Assembly (NCBI GenBank): GCA_033675545.1
Contig: JAWDGP010007490.1
Coordinates: 1 to 64,000, forward strand
Direction: 5' to 3'
Length of the DNA stretch: 64,000 nucleotides
Origin: Elysia crispata
Taxonomy: Eukaryota; Mollusca; Gastropoda; Plakobranchidae
The translations under genes and the position numbers were made by a program. Below, in pieces: positions 13,606 through 25,442 of the stretch. Each line of letters begins with the position of its first letter. Position 1 is the stretch's first letter. The notes beneath the pieces are model-generated. The model saw only the letters and a list, made by a program, of their open reading frames with translations. It searched no databases and was not told the DNA's origin.

Positions 13606-14757
13606 TTGAAGGAACAATAAACACAATCTTTTTAAAACTGGATAGAAAGAAGTTATTTATAAGCAAGTCTTTGAACAGAAACTTTTAGCCATTACTAAAT
13701 GACTTCTCTTTCTCTTACATGTATTGTTTGTTAGTTTATATGTTTTTTATAATCTGAATAAAGAAAAATCAGCAACATATAATTTGAGATCAGCATGTGC
13801 AATTTCAGCAATATTCAGTTTCTATCACAGTTTTGATTTGCTTAATTCAATGTCTTTTTAAAATATCACTGCTCACTTCAGTAAATTTTTTTTTAGGATA
13901 ATTAATCATTTAAATAATTCAAGACAATACATTTTGCACTTCTGCAAAATGATATTCGCTTGTATACGATATAGTCTACATGTAGTGGGTAAATCTTGTA
14001 AATTACTTTTCAATTTAGAACATTGGAATGAAAAAGTTCATTTTTACTGCATGAAATTTATTCATAAGTTTGTTGAGCTGCCTGTTTTCTGTCTCTGTAA
14101 CTTGTTGAAGGTACTGGAGGAAAACAATAAGATCTCCACTCTTTATTTACTGAAAACTGCAGATTGAAAAAGTTGAATAACATAAAGTGATGCATTTCAA
14201 AAGAAAAGTAATACTTTTGTATTTCTTGGTAAATAAAACGTTTTGGTTACCTAAATTTCACCAAGAAAAAAAAGATTGACTCTATGTACCATTTGCAAAG
14301 TCCAATATTGAAATCGCTTCGTTTTGAGGGATTTCATTTTCTAAAATCATTTGGCTTTTTTTTCCGAATAAGCAATAATCTTAAATACCCTGGTGAATAA
14401 GGAATGAAATATTTTTTTAAATAATGGCTTCCATTGGGCTTGATTAAAAAAAATGTCCTAATTCTAAAAGAAAGCCTAAGGCAAAATCTCATGACTTCAA
14501 TAATGATTGATCATTAAGTTCATTTAAAAAATCAGTTTACCAAAGTATAAGAGAGCAATATATACATGTATGTATCATTAAATCTGACTATAATTATTTT
14601 TTGAATCTCTTATTTTTTAAAAAAAAAAAAAGTGTGCTCACTTTTTGTTATAATGCATAAATTTAGAAGTTATGGGTTTTTGGGGATAATATTTTTATTT
14701 TCTATGAAGCTGGACTAATGGGGGCTGATATGTACAAACATTTTTTTAAAGTAAAAG

Positions 14758-15012
<255 letters not shown>

Positions 15013-15603
15013 TTAATGAGGTTTAAAAAAGAAACAAACAGAGAAAATCAAAAGAATATTATCTCAAGAACTGTGGAACTCATGCATTTTGAAAACTGGT
15101 TTGTGGAATCACCACAAAATAAACCATGTACTTCTCTTTTCATAATTTCAATCATGAATGTGCCTACTTCCATTTGAATTAGGAAAATGCCAGCGTTCAA
15201 TTTTGAGACAATTTTTAATACATACATCTGTCTCACAATATGCTAATAACTGCTGGAAAATGAGAATTTGTAAAGAAAACCTTACTATCTAAGTATCTTG
15301 CCTTCTGTCAGTAAGTTCGTCTGCTGCCTCTCTCTCTTTTTCTGTCTTCCTGTCTCTCTTACTTTCTTTTCTCTTTACTTTGGTGATATGTAGATACATT
15401 TAAAGAGAAAAACGAGAGAAACAAAGAGAGAGAGAGAGAGAGAGAGAGAGTTGTTGAAAAGCTAGGAATTTAATTAAATTAATACTGTAGTCATAGTCTG
15501 CACGAGTCTGCAACTGTACAAAATCACCAAAGGCATTTAACTTCATTTCAAGTAGTTTGAGTTTGATTGCAATTGCTCAGCCTTGATAAATGAATAAAGC
15601 TAA

Positions 15604-15605
<2 letters not shown>

Positions 15606-15679
<74 letters not shown>
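15606..15679. repeat. (CT)n microsatellite in the right arm
   Basis: Mirror of 9790-9876. Confidence 0.96.
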
Positions 15680-15685
<6 letters not shown>

Positions 15686-16741
15686 AGTTTATACCATCTT
15701 GTAACGAAATTTTATTTCGTGGCTTACTGGATTATGTGACGACAATTAAACTTAAACTACCGTACATGTAGGTTTAGTCTATTCATCATTCACCACTTTC
15801 AAATTCATAGATTCTGTAGTGTTTGCAGATCATCTTTGCAAAACATTTAACTTGCAATCTTTTTTTTTTTTTTTTTTTTTTTTTGTTACTGCACTTGACA
15901 AGATCCAATTTTCAATGTAGGTCCAAGTCTAGCTAGTCTACATTTCAGATCACTTCTGTAGATCTAAGACTTCAGTAACTGAACTCATAGTATTGTCGAT
16001 AGATTTTTTTCCTTTCCATCCCTTTTTTTTTTTTGTTTTACCATTCACTCACATTTGATTATTTTCCATTAATTGTAGCTGAGTAATAAAAAGGCATCAG
16101 ATTTTATTCAACTCTTTTCTAATCTAGATCTAGATCTAGATCTATAGCAAAATATATTTAAAGAATATAAAAAAGTGCATTAAGTCTGTCTTGCAAACAC
16201 TCCCAAAGCCACCATATTGGGAGAGAAAAACAATTCCTTGGTTACCAAAACGATAGGAAAGTGTTCGTCACCTAAGTCCATTAAAGCGATCGTAAAAATT
16301 TAAGGGTAGGCCTGAACCTATCGTTAACGCGATCGTTAGCTCTCTTTAAAAAGTCCCCCCTAAGGATAACCTAACGACCGGTCGTTAGCGAAAATGTGCC
16401 TTCTGAATACGTCGTTAAATTAACGCATGCGTTAGCCAGTTAAGGACAACCTAACGATAGCGTTAAATTCTTCTGAATACGGGCACTAGAGTCTACATCT
16501 ATGTAGAACTGTATCAATCCATATCTTGGGGAGAGGAATTGAGATCTATATCTGTGCATGGATTAATTGGATAGTAAAAATCTCCTTTGTTAGCTGATTC
16601 CATGTGGACTTAACAATATATAACTTTTATTAGGGTGGATAAATAAAATATAAAGACATTAGAACGGCCTACTCTCTTTGTTATTAAAGCAAGGATTGAA
16701 ATCGTCTGCTGATTGATGAGTTGTTTACATTCGCCGCTCCT

Positions 16742-16911
16742 GCGCCGGAAGCTACGCATGGTCGAAAAAAAATAACGCTAAGAGGAGGTGACGTAGTTGC
16801 TATAAATAAAAATGTTTCAGGTGCCATTTAGCCGCTCCCTTGCTTCTTTAACTATGTAGCCTCGCGTACTCGGCCCGTGGCGGCCCTGTGTTCGTCAGAC
16901 TTTCAAGGAAG
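16742..16911 (+). promoter_or_regulatory. candidate promoter and non-coding first exon
   Basis: Ordered promoter-like elements lie on the plus strand: an ETS-type site GCGCCGGAAG (16742-16751), a CRE/ATF-like TGACGTAG (16789-16796) and a TATA box TATAAATAAA (16801-16810). About 25-30 bp later comes a pyrimidine-rich start region (near 16830-16850). The GC-richer segment then ends at a good splice donor, AAGGAAG|GTAATT, with the exon ending at 16911. ATGs in the putative exon meet stops at once, so it would be non-coding. The gene it serves is unknown; the next plus-strand coding exon seen is the LEM gene at 30 kb. This is inference from motifs only. Confidence 0.4.
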
Positions 16912-18330
16912 GTAATTCTCGATGAATTTTATCAAGGAAATAATTGAGTTGAATTCAAAATTACCATTCGACGTTTCATGCTTCGTTCTGTTTCGACTCA
17001 AGTGATTAGCAAGGTTGAAGTGAGTAGGTCCATGATTTTGATTTATCTAAAATTTATAAAGGACCGTGCCCATAGGATAGATCTAGATCTAGATCTAGAT
17101 CTAGATAGATCGGTATTATTGCAGCTATCGGCCCATTTCACAGTTAAGCTTTAATGTATAAGTTGATATAGGCCTAGATCTAGATCTATATATGATGAAC
17201 ACGAATATGGTTTTATTGGTCGGAAATAAATACTTTTCAAGATATAGATCTAAGTAAGAAAAACTAAATCGAGAACAGATCTCTCAAAAAATAGAATGTT
17301 GGACTAACAGCTTCGGGTTCAATCCTTTGTCTGGCACTCTGCTGGGATTAGGTCAAGCTTTGCTTTCACACTCACAGACAGTCCTTGTCTGATCTAATGA
17401 TTATTTAATAAGGTTCAATGTATTTGAACGTTAACCTTCGACTGAATTTATGCTAAGCTAAAAATACATTTTGGTGACTGCAATTTGAATGTAGACCTGA
17501 GCATCAAGAGTTCGAGATCTGATAAGTGCTGGGGTATAGAGACAAGTTTGCACATAAAACAAGCTGGGTTGTTCATAGTTATCGATAGATTCGCGATTTG
17601 AAATACTATAGTAAAAGTAGGAAAAATAGAGTAAATCTGGTATCCCTGTAATGTTCAGAATTGTATGGAAGTGGCCAAGAAAACACGATGCCTCTATACA
17701 TTGTTAACGTGTACTTCAAAATATTCACGAAAGATGTCCAAAACGCCCGAGTGCTAAAAATAGAATCTTTGAACACATTTTTCTCAAACTTATACAAATT
17801 TCCAAAGGTATTAGAGGATTCTGTGCTCTACTGTATTTTGTTTTCTGCAATTTGCAAATTTTAAAATGGAAACGTAAGGAAGAGTTCCTTTTAGGTAAGG
17901 ACGGTTTTTTACATAGAAGAAGCAGTAGCCCTCTTTGGTGTTTAAATTAGTCCGTACTTAAAAGGAGCTCTTTCCCTCATAAATATTGAAAGCGTAAAGG
18001 CAATGTGGAAACAAAATGTTGGTGTGCATTAGATGCATTGTATGAAATAAAAGTGTATATTGAACAGAAACTGAAATTCAAAGAGAGGGCAATGAACAAA
18101 GGATGATTCTCTTGAACTATGGATGCAGACAATGGTTTTATCCAAACCTCTTTAGTACAAGGTAAGGGAATCTTAATCCTTAATTTTTTTACATTCCCTC
18201 CCCATGACAGTGAGTACTCTAGGCATGAAAATTCCCATTAAGATGAGGCCCAATCTAGCTTTGAAAACAAACAGTATTGTCTTCAACATCATCTATAAAC
18301 ATGTTTGGCCTCAGTGGAGATTAAGAATCG
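16912..18330. other. gene-free interval with a tRNA-like SINE trace
   Basis: No coding region was recognised. A box-B-like GGTTCAATCC at 17316-17325 follows TTGGACTAACAG, resembling the middle of a tRNA-derived SINE, but no A box or second copy was seen. The longest TAGATC tract of the window is at 17077-17108. Confidence 0.45.
17077..17108. repeat. TAGATC hexamer tract, longest in the window
   Basis: About five tandem TAGATC units. Confidence 0.9.
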
Positions 18331-18361
18331 GCATCAATCAATCAATTGGTGCTCTTTAGTG
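18331..18361 (-). mobile_element. 3' tip of the LINE split by the BEL/Pao insertion
   Basis: On the minus strand, the sequence right of the BEL element (AWKVMIVC) is followed across the CAGAC target copy by TKEHQLID and a stop. A TTGA-type tandem tail follows (CAATCAATCAATT on the plus strand near 18336-18350). This matches a LINE 3' end interrupted by the later insertion. Confidence 0.6.
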
Positions 18362-18366
18362 CAGAC
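18362..18366. repeat. target-site duplication, left copy (CAGAC)
   Basis: CAGAC immediately outside the left LTR; the same five bases lie immediately outside the right LTR at 25652-25656. Confidence 0.85.
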
Positions 18367-18575
18367 TTTAGAAAACTTCTAACAATCTAAATGCAAAAAT
18401 TGAAGCTCATCAAGGTTTCCAGGTTTTGGTTTTCAGCCAATGTTTTTTTTATTCAGCCTCATTGTTTTTCTTCATAATAGTCAAGTCTCAAAACGAAAGT
18501 AACAAACTAAATTTCGAAATAAAGCAAATAATAAATGGGCAGTCTAAATTACCAAACATGGAATTAATTCTAACA
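18367..18575 (-). repeat. BEL/Pao 3' LTR
   Basis: 209 bp, identical by eye to 25443-25651. In element orientation it starts TGTTAGAATTAATTCC. Confidence 0.93.
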
Positions 18576-19877
18576 TTCTCCCCACCTGGATCCCATGACA
18601 AATAATGATCCACTCAGTCCTTACCCAACTCAAATTAAAGGCGTTTCCCTTAACATAAATTTTAATACATCTGCCCTTAGTCAATAACAAAAGGCTTGAT
18701 GAAGGAGAATATTAACTCTTTCACATTAAAGACCATCTTCCACATTTAACTCAGTATGTAACTGTAAAATGGTTATGCCATAGTTATCAAGGTAATTAAT
18801 ACAAGAAAATTAAGGTTTATTTAACCAAAACATTCTCTAAACATTAAACAAGAAAATAAACATGATAATTCTCAACCATCAGGGTTGATCTGAAAACAGA
18901 AAAGTCACAACTAAAGGTGTCTGTGTATCTCATAAAACCAACCAAATTGTCTTAATTACCCCTAGTGGATCCTCAAGAGAGCTAGATTGAATACAATTAC
19001 TATGCATTACATAACAAACTGAGAAAAATCTTATCAAACGTCAAATGCTCTGCAAAAATTCCTCAATGAGTTTAACTTTAAGACGATGCAGATCTGAAAC
19101 AAATCTAACTCAATGCAGAATGTATTGAAACTAGAGGACAAATCACAGAATTAAGGAGTTAAATTGAAACTATGATACACACAAATTACTTAACTAATGG
19201 TCATCCCACAAAATAGATCAAAATAATTCACATAGAATTTATGAAATCCTTGGTAATAATACCCATCAATTGGTAAAAAAGGTAATACCACTGAGTCATA
19301 TTAACTTGGGTTGCTAATCATTTATGATCACCAAGAATTTTAGATCTTAAGTAGCAAAGTTTACTCTCTTAATCATTTTACGGACAAAAAGGGAAAATGG
19401 AGTATAATAAATCAAATTATTAAAACAAATTAGAAATAAAATTCGAAGTAGGAGCAAATCTCATTGCTAGGGATGTAACTACCCGGTACTAAATTATTAT
19501 CCAACAAAGTTGAATTTAAATTTCACATTTTTGATTAAATCTCCAATAAAATATTCAAATTGCAATTATTCATTATAGACTCAATTAAGGCTACCAGTGT
19601 TGCTAGCACCTGTATTTATCATCAAGTAATTGGAATACATGAGAATATGTTAGGATAAGTCATCAAACAAATATTCCATGCATCATAAATATTTTGTTTT
19701 TAAGGGGGTATGTACATTGTATCAAAACCAAACCGAGTAAAACATAGCTATCAATAGCACAAACAGTTAACATATTGTTCTATGAGTAAATAATGAAGAG
19801 GCATTGAAGGCCACTCACATTTTGAAATTAACAACCCCTTCAAAAGATGCCCAGACTCATTATTACATTAACTAATC

Positions 19878-22800
19878 CTACAGGTCTAATTTCTTCGGCG
19901 CACGTCGCTGCCTACCTGCCCTTGTGTATACTGGACTATTTTGCAACTTCTTGTCATCACTAGTACAAGCCTTAGCCCTATCCTCTACCGTAGTCTTGGG
20001 GTCAGATTCAGACTGACCACCCCCCTTCACCTCACTGACCAATTCCAATTTATGGAGCTTTTGAAGAGCTCTTGTAAAATGGCCCTTCTTGGTCTTCAAC
20101 TCCACAGCTCTTATAAGACCATCCCTTCCTACAAAGGTTTTGGTGATAACACCAAGAGGCCACTGAAGCCTTGGTTTCCCATCCTCTCTGACTAAAACCA
20201 TTGACCCTACCTCAATGTCACACTTCTGTCCCCCCTGTGTCAAGGTTGGCAAGTTTTTGATATACACATCCTGCCAAATCTCCCAAAACTGACTGACAGC
20301 TTCAGTCTCACACTTCTCCCTCAACTCAAGATCACTCACTTTCTCAACGTACTCCTCAACCATAGATGGACTCAGTGCTGAACCTCTCCCAATTAGGAAA
20401 TGTGAGGGAGTGAGAGGGTTGCAATCATCTCCAACATATATGAGTGGTCTGGAGTTGATACAGGCCTCTACCTGCTGAAGTGTGGTATCTAGCTGTACCC
20501 TTGTGTTTCCTAGACTTTTTCTTAAGGCAGATTTGACTGATCTTACCAATCTTTCCCAAAACCCTCCCCACCATGGGGCTAGTGGGGCACTGAACTTCCA
20601 ATCTAAACCCATATATCCTAATTCTCTTTGCAATACCTTATGAGCTGCCTTAAAGGTCTGAGCGTTATCTGAGTATATTATTGAAGGGTGACCTCTTCTA
20701 GCAACAAATCTCTTAAAGGCAAGGATGAAATCTTCCAGAGATAAGGAATCTACCAATTCCAAATGCACTGCTCTAACTACCGCACAGGTGAAAAGCAAGA
20801 TGTAGAGCTTTCTGTTAGAGGTATCGGAACAAAAGAGGGGACCTGCATGATTAATGCCTATGACTGAAAATGGTGGTGATTTCTTCACTCTGTCCTCAGG
20901 AAGAGGGGCCATGGCCTGCTTGCATGCTCTTGCATCTTGTCGCTGACAATGAATACAGCTCCTGCAAATCTTCTTTGCCAATGTTCTAACTGACACAATC
21001 CAGAAGTTGTTCCTGATAGCAGTCACCAAGGTGTCAACTCCAGCATGTTTCATCATGTAGTGTTTATTCTTGACTAAGAGGAGTGTCAAATGACACTTGG
21101 GAAGGATGATAGGGTGCTTCTCGTCATACAGCAAAGATGAGGCAAAGGCAAGTCTTCCCTGCATCCTCAGTAAACCATCCTTGCCAATGAAGGGCGACAG
21201 TCTGGAGATTGGCGATCCACCCTTAACTTCCCTACCAGAAATGAGTTGCTCGATCTCCACCCCATATCTCTCCCTTTGGATGCACCGTAGCAAAGTAATC
21301 CCACCATTCTCCAGCTCCCCAGGAGATAATTCACTTGAAGACCTTCTTTCTTGGTGGGGTCGGCAGTTGGTTGTGAACCTCAATACCCATGTCACCACCC
21401 TAACAAGTTTTCCGAAGTCTGAAAATCTGTCATATTCTAACAGGTTCTTGGTTCCTTCTACTGGGGTCATTACTAGAACAGTCTCTCTTGCATCTTCGTC
21501 TTCTTCTTCCTTCGTCCAGTCTGGGATTTCCTCATCTGACCTGGATTGGCTCTCATTCAACCATGCAGGTCCATGTAACCACATGTTCGAGTTTGTCATT
21601 TCACGAGCACTTATCCCCCTGGTCAACAAGTCTGCGGGATTTTCCTTGCCAGGGCAGAAGTGCCATCGTTCCGGACTTGTGAGTTCCTGGATTTCTAGAA
21701 CTCTGTTCTGGACAAACTGTTTCCATTTTGCCGCATTGCTCTTTATCCAACTCAAAGCGACCTGAGAGTCAGACCAGCACGTATATGAGTTCCCAGTAGT
21801 CTCTAATTGAAGTGCTGAAGTGACGAATTTAAGTAGTCTTGCCGCCAACAATGCAGCCAGTAGTTCTAATCTTGGGAGTGTTGTCTTCTTAAGAGGGGCC
21901 ACTCTCGTCTTCGATGTGATTAAGTTTACAAACACCTGTCCATTGACCGTTGTTCTCAGATATACACAGCAACCGTATGCCTTTTCCGAGGCATCTGCAA
22001 ATACAATAAGTTCCTTCTGTGAACCGCCATCCCAAGCTACTGGTGAAATGCATCTCAAGATCTTCCAATCCCGAACATAGTCAAGGCCCTCTATCCAAGC
22101 CTTCATCTGTACTTGAAACTCATTTGGGAGAACATCATCCCAATCGAATCCCCTTCTCCAGGTTTCTTGAAACAGCACCTTCAAGGTAATACTGAACGGC
22201 GTCAGCAATCCCAGAGGATCAAATAGGCGAGCTATTATGCTTAGTAGTATTCTCTTTGAGCAATGCCCAATCTCTGATGATAGGAGAGTTACAAAATGGA
22301 AATAGTCTCCTGTTGTCTTCCATGACAGCCCAAGGACCTTGGTGATACTCATCTCGTCAAATTCTCCAAACATTTTAGAGTGCTCCCTCCTGGCTGCCTG
22401 GCTGTTAGAGGCCCATTTTGTGAGGGTGAATCCACCTTCCTTCATTGTCTTTTCTCCCTCTGACATCATCTTGCAGATTTCTTCTTCCGAGTCTGCCCCG
22501 GTCAACCAGTCATCGACATATAGGTTGTCCTTGAGTTCCTTAACGGTTCTGCATTCATCAAATCTTGCCAGGTGGTATTGAACTGTTGCATTGAGCAAGA
22601 AAGGGCTTGCTGCGTTCCCGAAAGTGACTCTTGTGAATCTCATAGTTCTTATTTGGTCGTTTACATTCCACAAGAATCGGTGGACATCCTTGTCCTCAGT
22701 GTGGAGTCCTATCATCAAAAAAGCCTTCTGGATGTCTGCTGACAATCCATACTGCCATCTTCTAAACCAAAGTAAGATCTTGACCAGGTCTGGTATCATC

Positions 22801-25199
22801 TTCGGGCCTTTCTCCATGCAGTCATTCAGACTAATTCCGTTTACGCCCTTGCATGAGGCGTCAAAGACCGGTCTCACCTTGGTAGACCGACTGCTCTCTT
22901 TAACCACTGGATGGTGAGGCAAATAAAAAGTCGGGAATTTAGTCACCATTTCTTCAGTTGGAACCTCTTCAACAATCCCCCTTTCCTCTAAATCCGCTAT
23001 CACGTCATTGTATCTTGTTTTCAGTGACGGATCCTTCTCAAGTCTCTTGATCAAACCTTGAAGTCTTCTTTCTGCAATCACTCTGTTTTCAACAAGTGTT
23101 GTCTTTGTCTCTTCATCCTTCCAAGGTAGCCTCACTGTATAGCGTCCATTTTCAAATCGTACTTCCCCTTCAAAATCCTCTAGCACCTTACTCTTGGCAC
23201 TCTCTTCGCTTGGACTAATGCCGATCGTGTCCAAGTCCCACATGTTCCTAATTAAACCATCTGACAATTCTGTTTGACAAAACAGAACCTGACTCTTCTG
23301 TGTTTGGCCTACAGAACCTACCTGTCTTACTTTCTGCCCATCCGTAGGAGAATAGGACCCTGACAAGATCCACACAAAGACAGTTTCCTGAGCCACCAAG
23401 CCACCCGAGCCAATTTTCTGATCCCTTATCAGAGGCCAGTACCAATCCAGCCCAATCAATATGTCCACCGTTATGGACCTTCCCTTCTCAAAATCTTCAC
23501 AGAAGGGAATCCTTATAAATCTCTCAAGGAGGTCCGTTGGCACTGGAGCCCTAAACATACTTGAACAAATCTGGTTCATACCAACCAGTCTGACCCTTTC
23601 TCCAAATGCTCTCAACTCAAACACATCCCTTTCACCCTTCCTCGACTCATTCTCTCCAAAACAACAATATGCAAGACTTTCCTTCCCCACACTCTGCAGG
23701 TCTAACTTCCTTGCACATTCAAGGATCACAAAGGACCTGTCTGAGCCACTATCGAACATGACATTGACTTCAGCGCCTGCAATTTTTGTTTTCACAACCT
23801 GCATTATCGTTGTGGCATTTTTTGTTCTTGTGTAACCCACATGCGCTGGACCAACGCCATACCCAACAGGACCACTCCCTTCAACCTCCTTCTTCATCTG
23901 TCTCAAACAAAGCACAGCATGGTGTGCCCCCTTACATTGAAAGCATACCTTACTACAATCCTTAGCTAAATGATTTCCCAAACAGACAAAACATAAACCC
24001 AACTTCCTTATTTTATTCTTTCTCGCCTCTAAATCTAGACCATTTAGCTCTTGACACTGATCGGAAAAATGCCCTCCATGACAGAAGACACATAGGGGGG
24101 TCCTCTTGGGCCCAGATCCTGAAAGCAGGGCTGTTGCGCTTCCTTGCCCCTTTCTCATGTTCTGTCTTGGTCTGCTTCTCTGACCGCCCAAAGACCCTGA
24201 TCTCGCTTCTGACGGTGAGGTTGTTGTCGGACCCACCGCACCTGCAGTCACACCAAACGTTTGGGAGTGCTCTCGCCTCTGGATCTCCTCATGAAGAAAC
24301 TTTAGAAGGAAACCAAGATCTCCCTCTTTCCCCTCGCCAACTCTAGCCCACTCCAGCCGGATGTTGTTAGGTAGCTGATGCAAGATGAGTGGGGTGAGGA
24401 TGACCCCATAGCTCTCTCCTCCAACGCCCAGATTCTCGAGGCTCCTAACCTGAGTAGTGATCTCGTCGTGAAGTCTCCACAGGTGGGCTGGCAAGGAGCT
24501 TTCCTTCGACGTGAGGAACAGGTTTGTCTGAAGGAGACGTTGGATATGAGAGAATATTATTCTTTCTGGTCTCCCAAATCTGGTCTGCAGCAACTTCTTT
24601 GCTGTGCTGTAGTTCGTCTCCATAAGCGAGAGACCTGAGATTGTGGCTGCCGCTTCTCCCTGAAGTAGGGACTGTAGGTACGTAAATTTGTTAACGGTTG
24701 GAATTGAATTGTTGCTGTCAATAACCGTCCTAAATTTGTCCCAGAATGTCTGCCACTCTGTGTATTCCCCACTAAATTTTGGCAGTTCAAGTTTAGGCAG
24801 GCGTGAAACTTGGCCTGAGGGTTGAACCCTTTCTGATGTGGATGATTCTGTCTTTTCTTGTGACAGATTATCTAACTCTGCAGTAGAAACCTGCTTCTCT
24901 CTAGCTGCTAACAAAGTCACTAATTTTTCCTCTCTGAATTGGGCCGCAGCTTCAATGTCATCTTCTAATTTCTCAATTTCTATGTGTTCTTCAACTAAAC
25001 TCTGGGCTTCATCTAAATTACCAAGTCTTTTCTCGAATTCTTCTATTTGGACAACCAGACTAATCTGTGTGAACTCTCCTGAATCTAGTAACTGCCTTAA
25101 CTTATTGGTGGCTCTTGTTAACCAACTTTTAGCTGTGATTCGCTTTCTATTGGCTTCCTCCATAATTCTACCTAAATTACTTAGGCCTATTGTTCTCAA
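19878..25199 (-). CDS. BEL/Pao gag-pol polyprotein, 1773 residues
   Basis: A single long frame. Domains in order (residues approximate): N-terminal coiled-coil gag (1-130); DUF1759-type gag core (136-300, with LPKLELPKFSGEYTEW); a Cys/His-rich zinc-knuckle cluster (about 370-430); an aspartic protease of the retropepsin/DUF1758 type (around FDSGSDRSFV); a Pao-type reverse transcriptase (around VRPVFDASCKGVNG and YVDDWLTG); an RNase H-like region (VFADASEKAYGCCVYL); an H2C2 integrase zinc finger (HYMMKHAG...CIHCQRQ); the integrase core with YSDNAQTFKAAH and WWGGFWERLVRSVK; and the DUF5641-type tail (GSMVLVREDGKPRLQW). Domain set, order and length fit BEL/Pao gag-pol. A second Met (MEEANRKR) twelve codons in could be the real start. 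Expected role: capsid formation, reverse transcription and integration of the element. Confidence 0.95.
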   Translation of the reverse strand: MRTIGLSNLGRIMEEANRKRITAKSWLTRATNKLRQLLDSGEFTQISLVVQIEEFEKRLGNLDEAQSLVEEHIEIEKLEDDIEAAAQFREEKLVTLLAAREKQVSTAELDNLSQEKTESSTSERVQPSGQVSRLPKLELPKFSGEYTEWQTFWDKFRTVIDSNNSIPTVNKFTYLQSLLQGEAAATISGLSLMETNYSTAKKLLQTRFGRPERIIFSHIQRLLQTNLFLTSKESSLPAHLWRLHDEITTQVRSLENLGVGGESYGVILTPLILHQLPNNIRLEWARVGEGKEGDLGFLLKFLHEEIQRREHSQTFGVTAGAVGPTTTSPSEARSGSLGGQRSRPRQNMRKGQGSATALLSGSGPKRTPLCVFCHGGHFSDQCQELNGLDLEARKNKIRKLGLCFVCLGNHLAKDCSKVCFQCKGAHHAVLCLRQMKKEVEGSGPVGYGVGPAHVGYTRTKNATTIMQVVKTKIAGAEVNVMFDSGSDRSFVILECARKLDLQSVGKESLAYCCFGENESRKGERDVFELRAFGERVRLVGMNQICSSMFRAPVPTDLLERFIRIPFCEDFEKGRSITVDILIGLDWYWPLIRDQKIGSGGLVAQETVFVWILSGSYSPTDGQKVRQVGSVGQTQKSQVLFCQTELSDGLIRNMWDLDTIGISPSEESAKSKVLEDFEGEVRFENGRYTVRLPWKDEETKTTLVENRVIAERRLQGLIKRLEKDPSLKTRYNDVIADLEERGIVEEVPTEEMVTKFPTFYLPHHPVVKESSRSTKVRPVFDASCKGVNGISLNDCMEKGPKMIPDLVKILLWFRRWQYGLSADIQKAFLMIGLHTEDKDVHRFLWNVNDQIRTMRFTRVTFGNAASPFLLNATVQYHLARFDECRTVKELKDNLYVDDWLTGADSEEEICKMMSEGEKTMKEGGFTLTKWASNSQAARREHSKMFGEFDEMSITKVLGLSWKTTGDYFHFVTLLSSEIGHCSKRILLSIIARLFDPLGLLTPFSITLKVLFQETWRRGFDWDDVLPNEFQVQMKAWIEGLDYVRDWKILRCISPVAWDGGSQKELIVFADASEKAYGCCVYLRTTVNGQVFVNLITSKTRVAPLKKTTLPRLELLAALLAARLLKFVTSALQLETTGNSYTCWSDSQVALSWIKSNAAKWKQFVQNRVLEIQELTSPERWHFCPGKENPADLLTRGISAREMTNSNMWLHGPAWLNESQSRSDEEIPDWTKEEEDEDARETVLVMTPVEGTKNLLEYDRFSDFGKLVRVVTWVLRFTTNCRPHQERRSSSELSPGELENGGITLLRCIQRERYGVEIEQLISGREVKGGSPISRLSPFIGKDGLLRMQGRLAFASSLLYDEKHPIILPKCHLTLLLVKNKHYMMKHAGVDTLVTAIRNNFWIVSVRTLAKKICRSCIHCQRQDARACKQAMAPLPEDRVKKSPPFSVIGINHAGPLFCSDTSNRKLYILLFTCAVVRAVHLELVDSLSLEDFILAFKRFVARRGHPSIIYSDNAQTFKAAHKVLQRELGYMGLDWKFSAPLAPWWGGFWERLVRSVKSALRKSLGNTRVQLDTTLQQVEACINSRPLIYVGDDCNPLTPSHFLIGRGSALSPSMVEEYVEKVSDLELREKCETEAVSQFWEIWQDVYIKNLPTLTQGGQKCDIEVGSMVLVREDGKPRLQWPLGVITKTFVGRDGLIRAVELKTKKGHFTRALQKLHKLELVSEVKGGGQSESDPKTTVEDRAKACTSDDKKLQNSPVYTRAGRQRRAPKKLDL

Positions 25200-25297
25200 T
25201 CAACTTGTAGATCTACACCAACTCTTCAGTCTTCTACCTAAATTACTTAGGCCTATGATTATCAATCAACTAGTAGATCTACACCAACTCTTCAATC
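25166..25297 (-). repeat. 66-bp tandem duplication at the start of the BEL/Pao gag-pol frame
   Basis: The segment around CTACCTAAATTACTTAGGCC at 25168 recurs 66 bp later near 25234. The duplicated block spans the annotated start of the frame and part of the leader. Confidence 0.85.
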
Positions 25298-25424
25298 AAG
25301 GTTTACAACCTTTCGAGGGCGTCTCTTGACTGCCCTCTACTCTTAGTAGAACTAGATCTAGATCTAGCTCTAGTATTCTATATCTCAATATCACTACTGA
25401 AATCTAAAGATCTCTTGTAAAATA

Positions 25425-25442
25425 TCCCGGGTTTCGGCACCA
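25425..25442 (-). other. BEL/Pao primer-binding site, complementary to tRNA-Phe
   Basis: The plus strand here reads TCCCGGGTTTCGGCACCA, the 3' end of a mature animal tRNA-Phe including CCA. On the element strand this is an 18-nt primer-binding site abutting the 5' LTR. The match to tRNA-Phe is from memory of the conserved metazoan sequence. Confidence 0.88.

Noticed and set aside
17282-17400. tRNA-like segment with GGTTCAATCC
   Set aside because: Suggestive of a SINE, but no A box, tail or second copy was found, so no separate element was called.
21097-25329. Plus-strand open frames, including one of 222 codons
   Set aside because: Antisense shadows of the BEL/Pao gag-pol frame.
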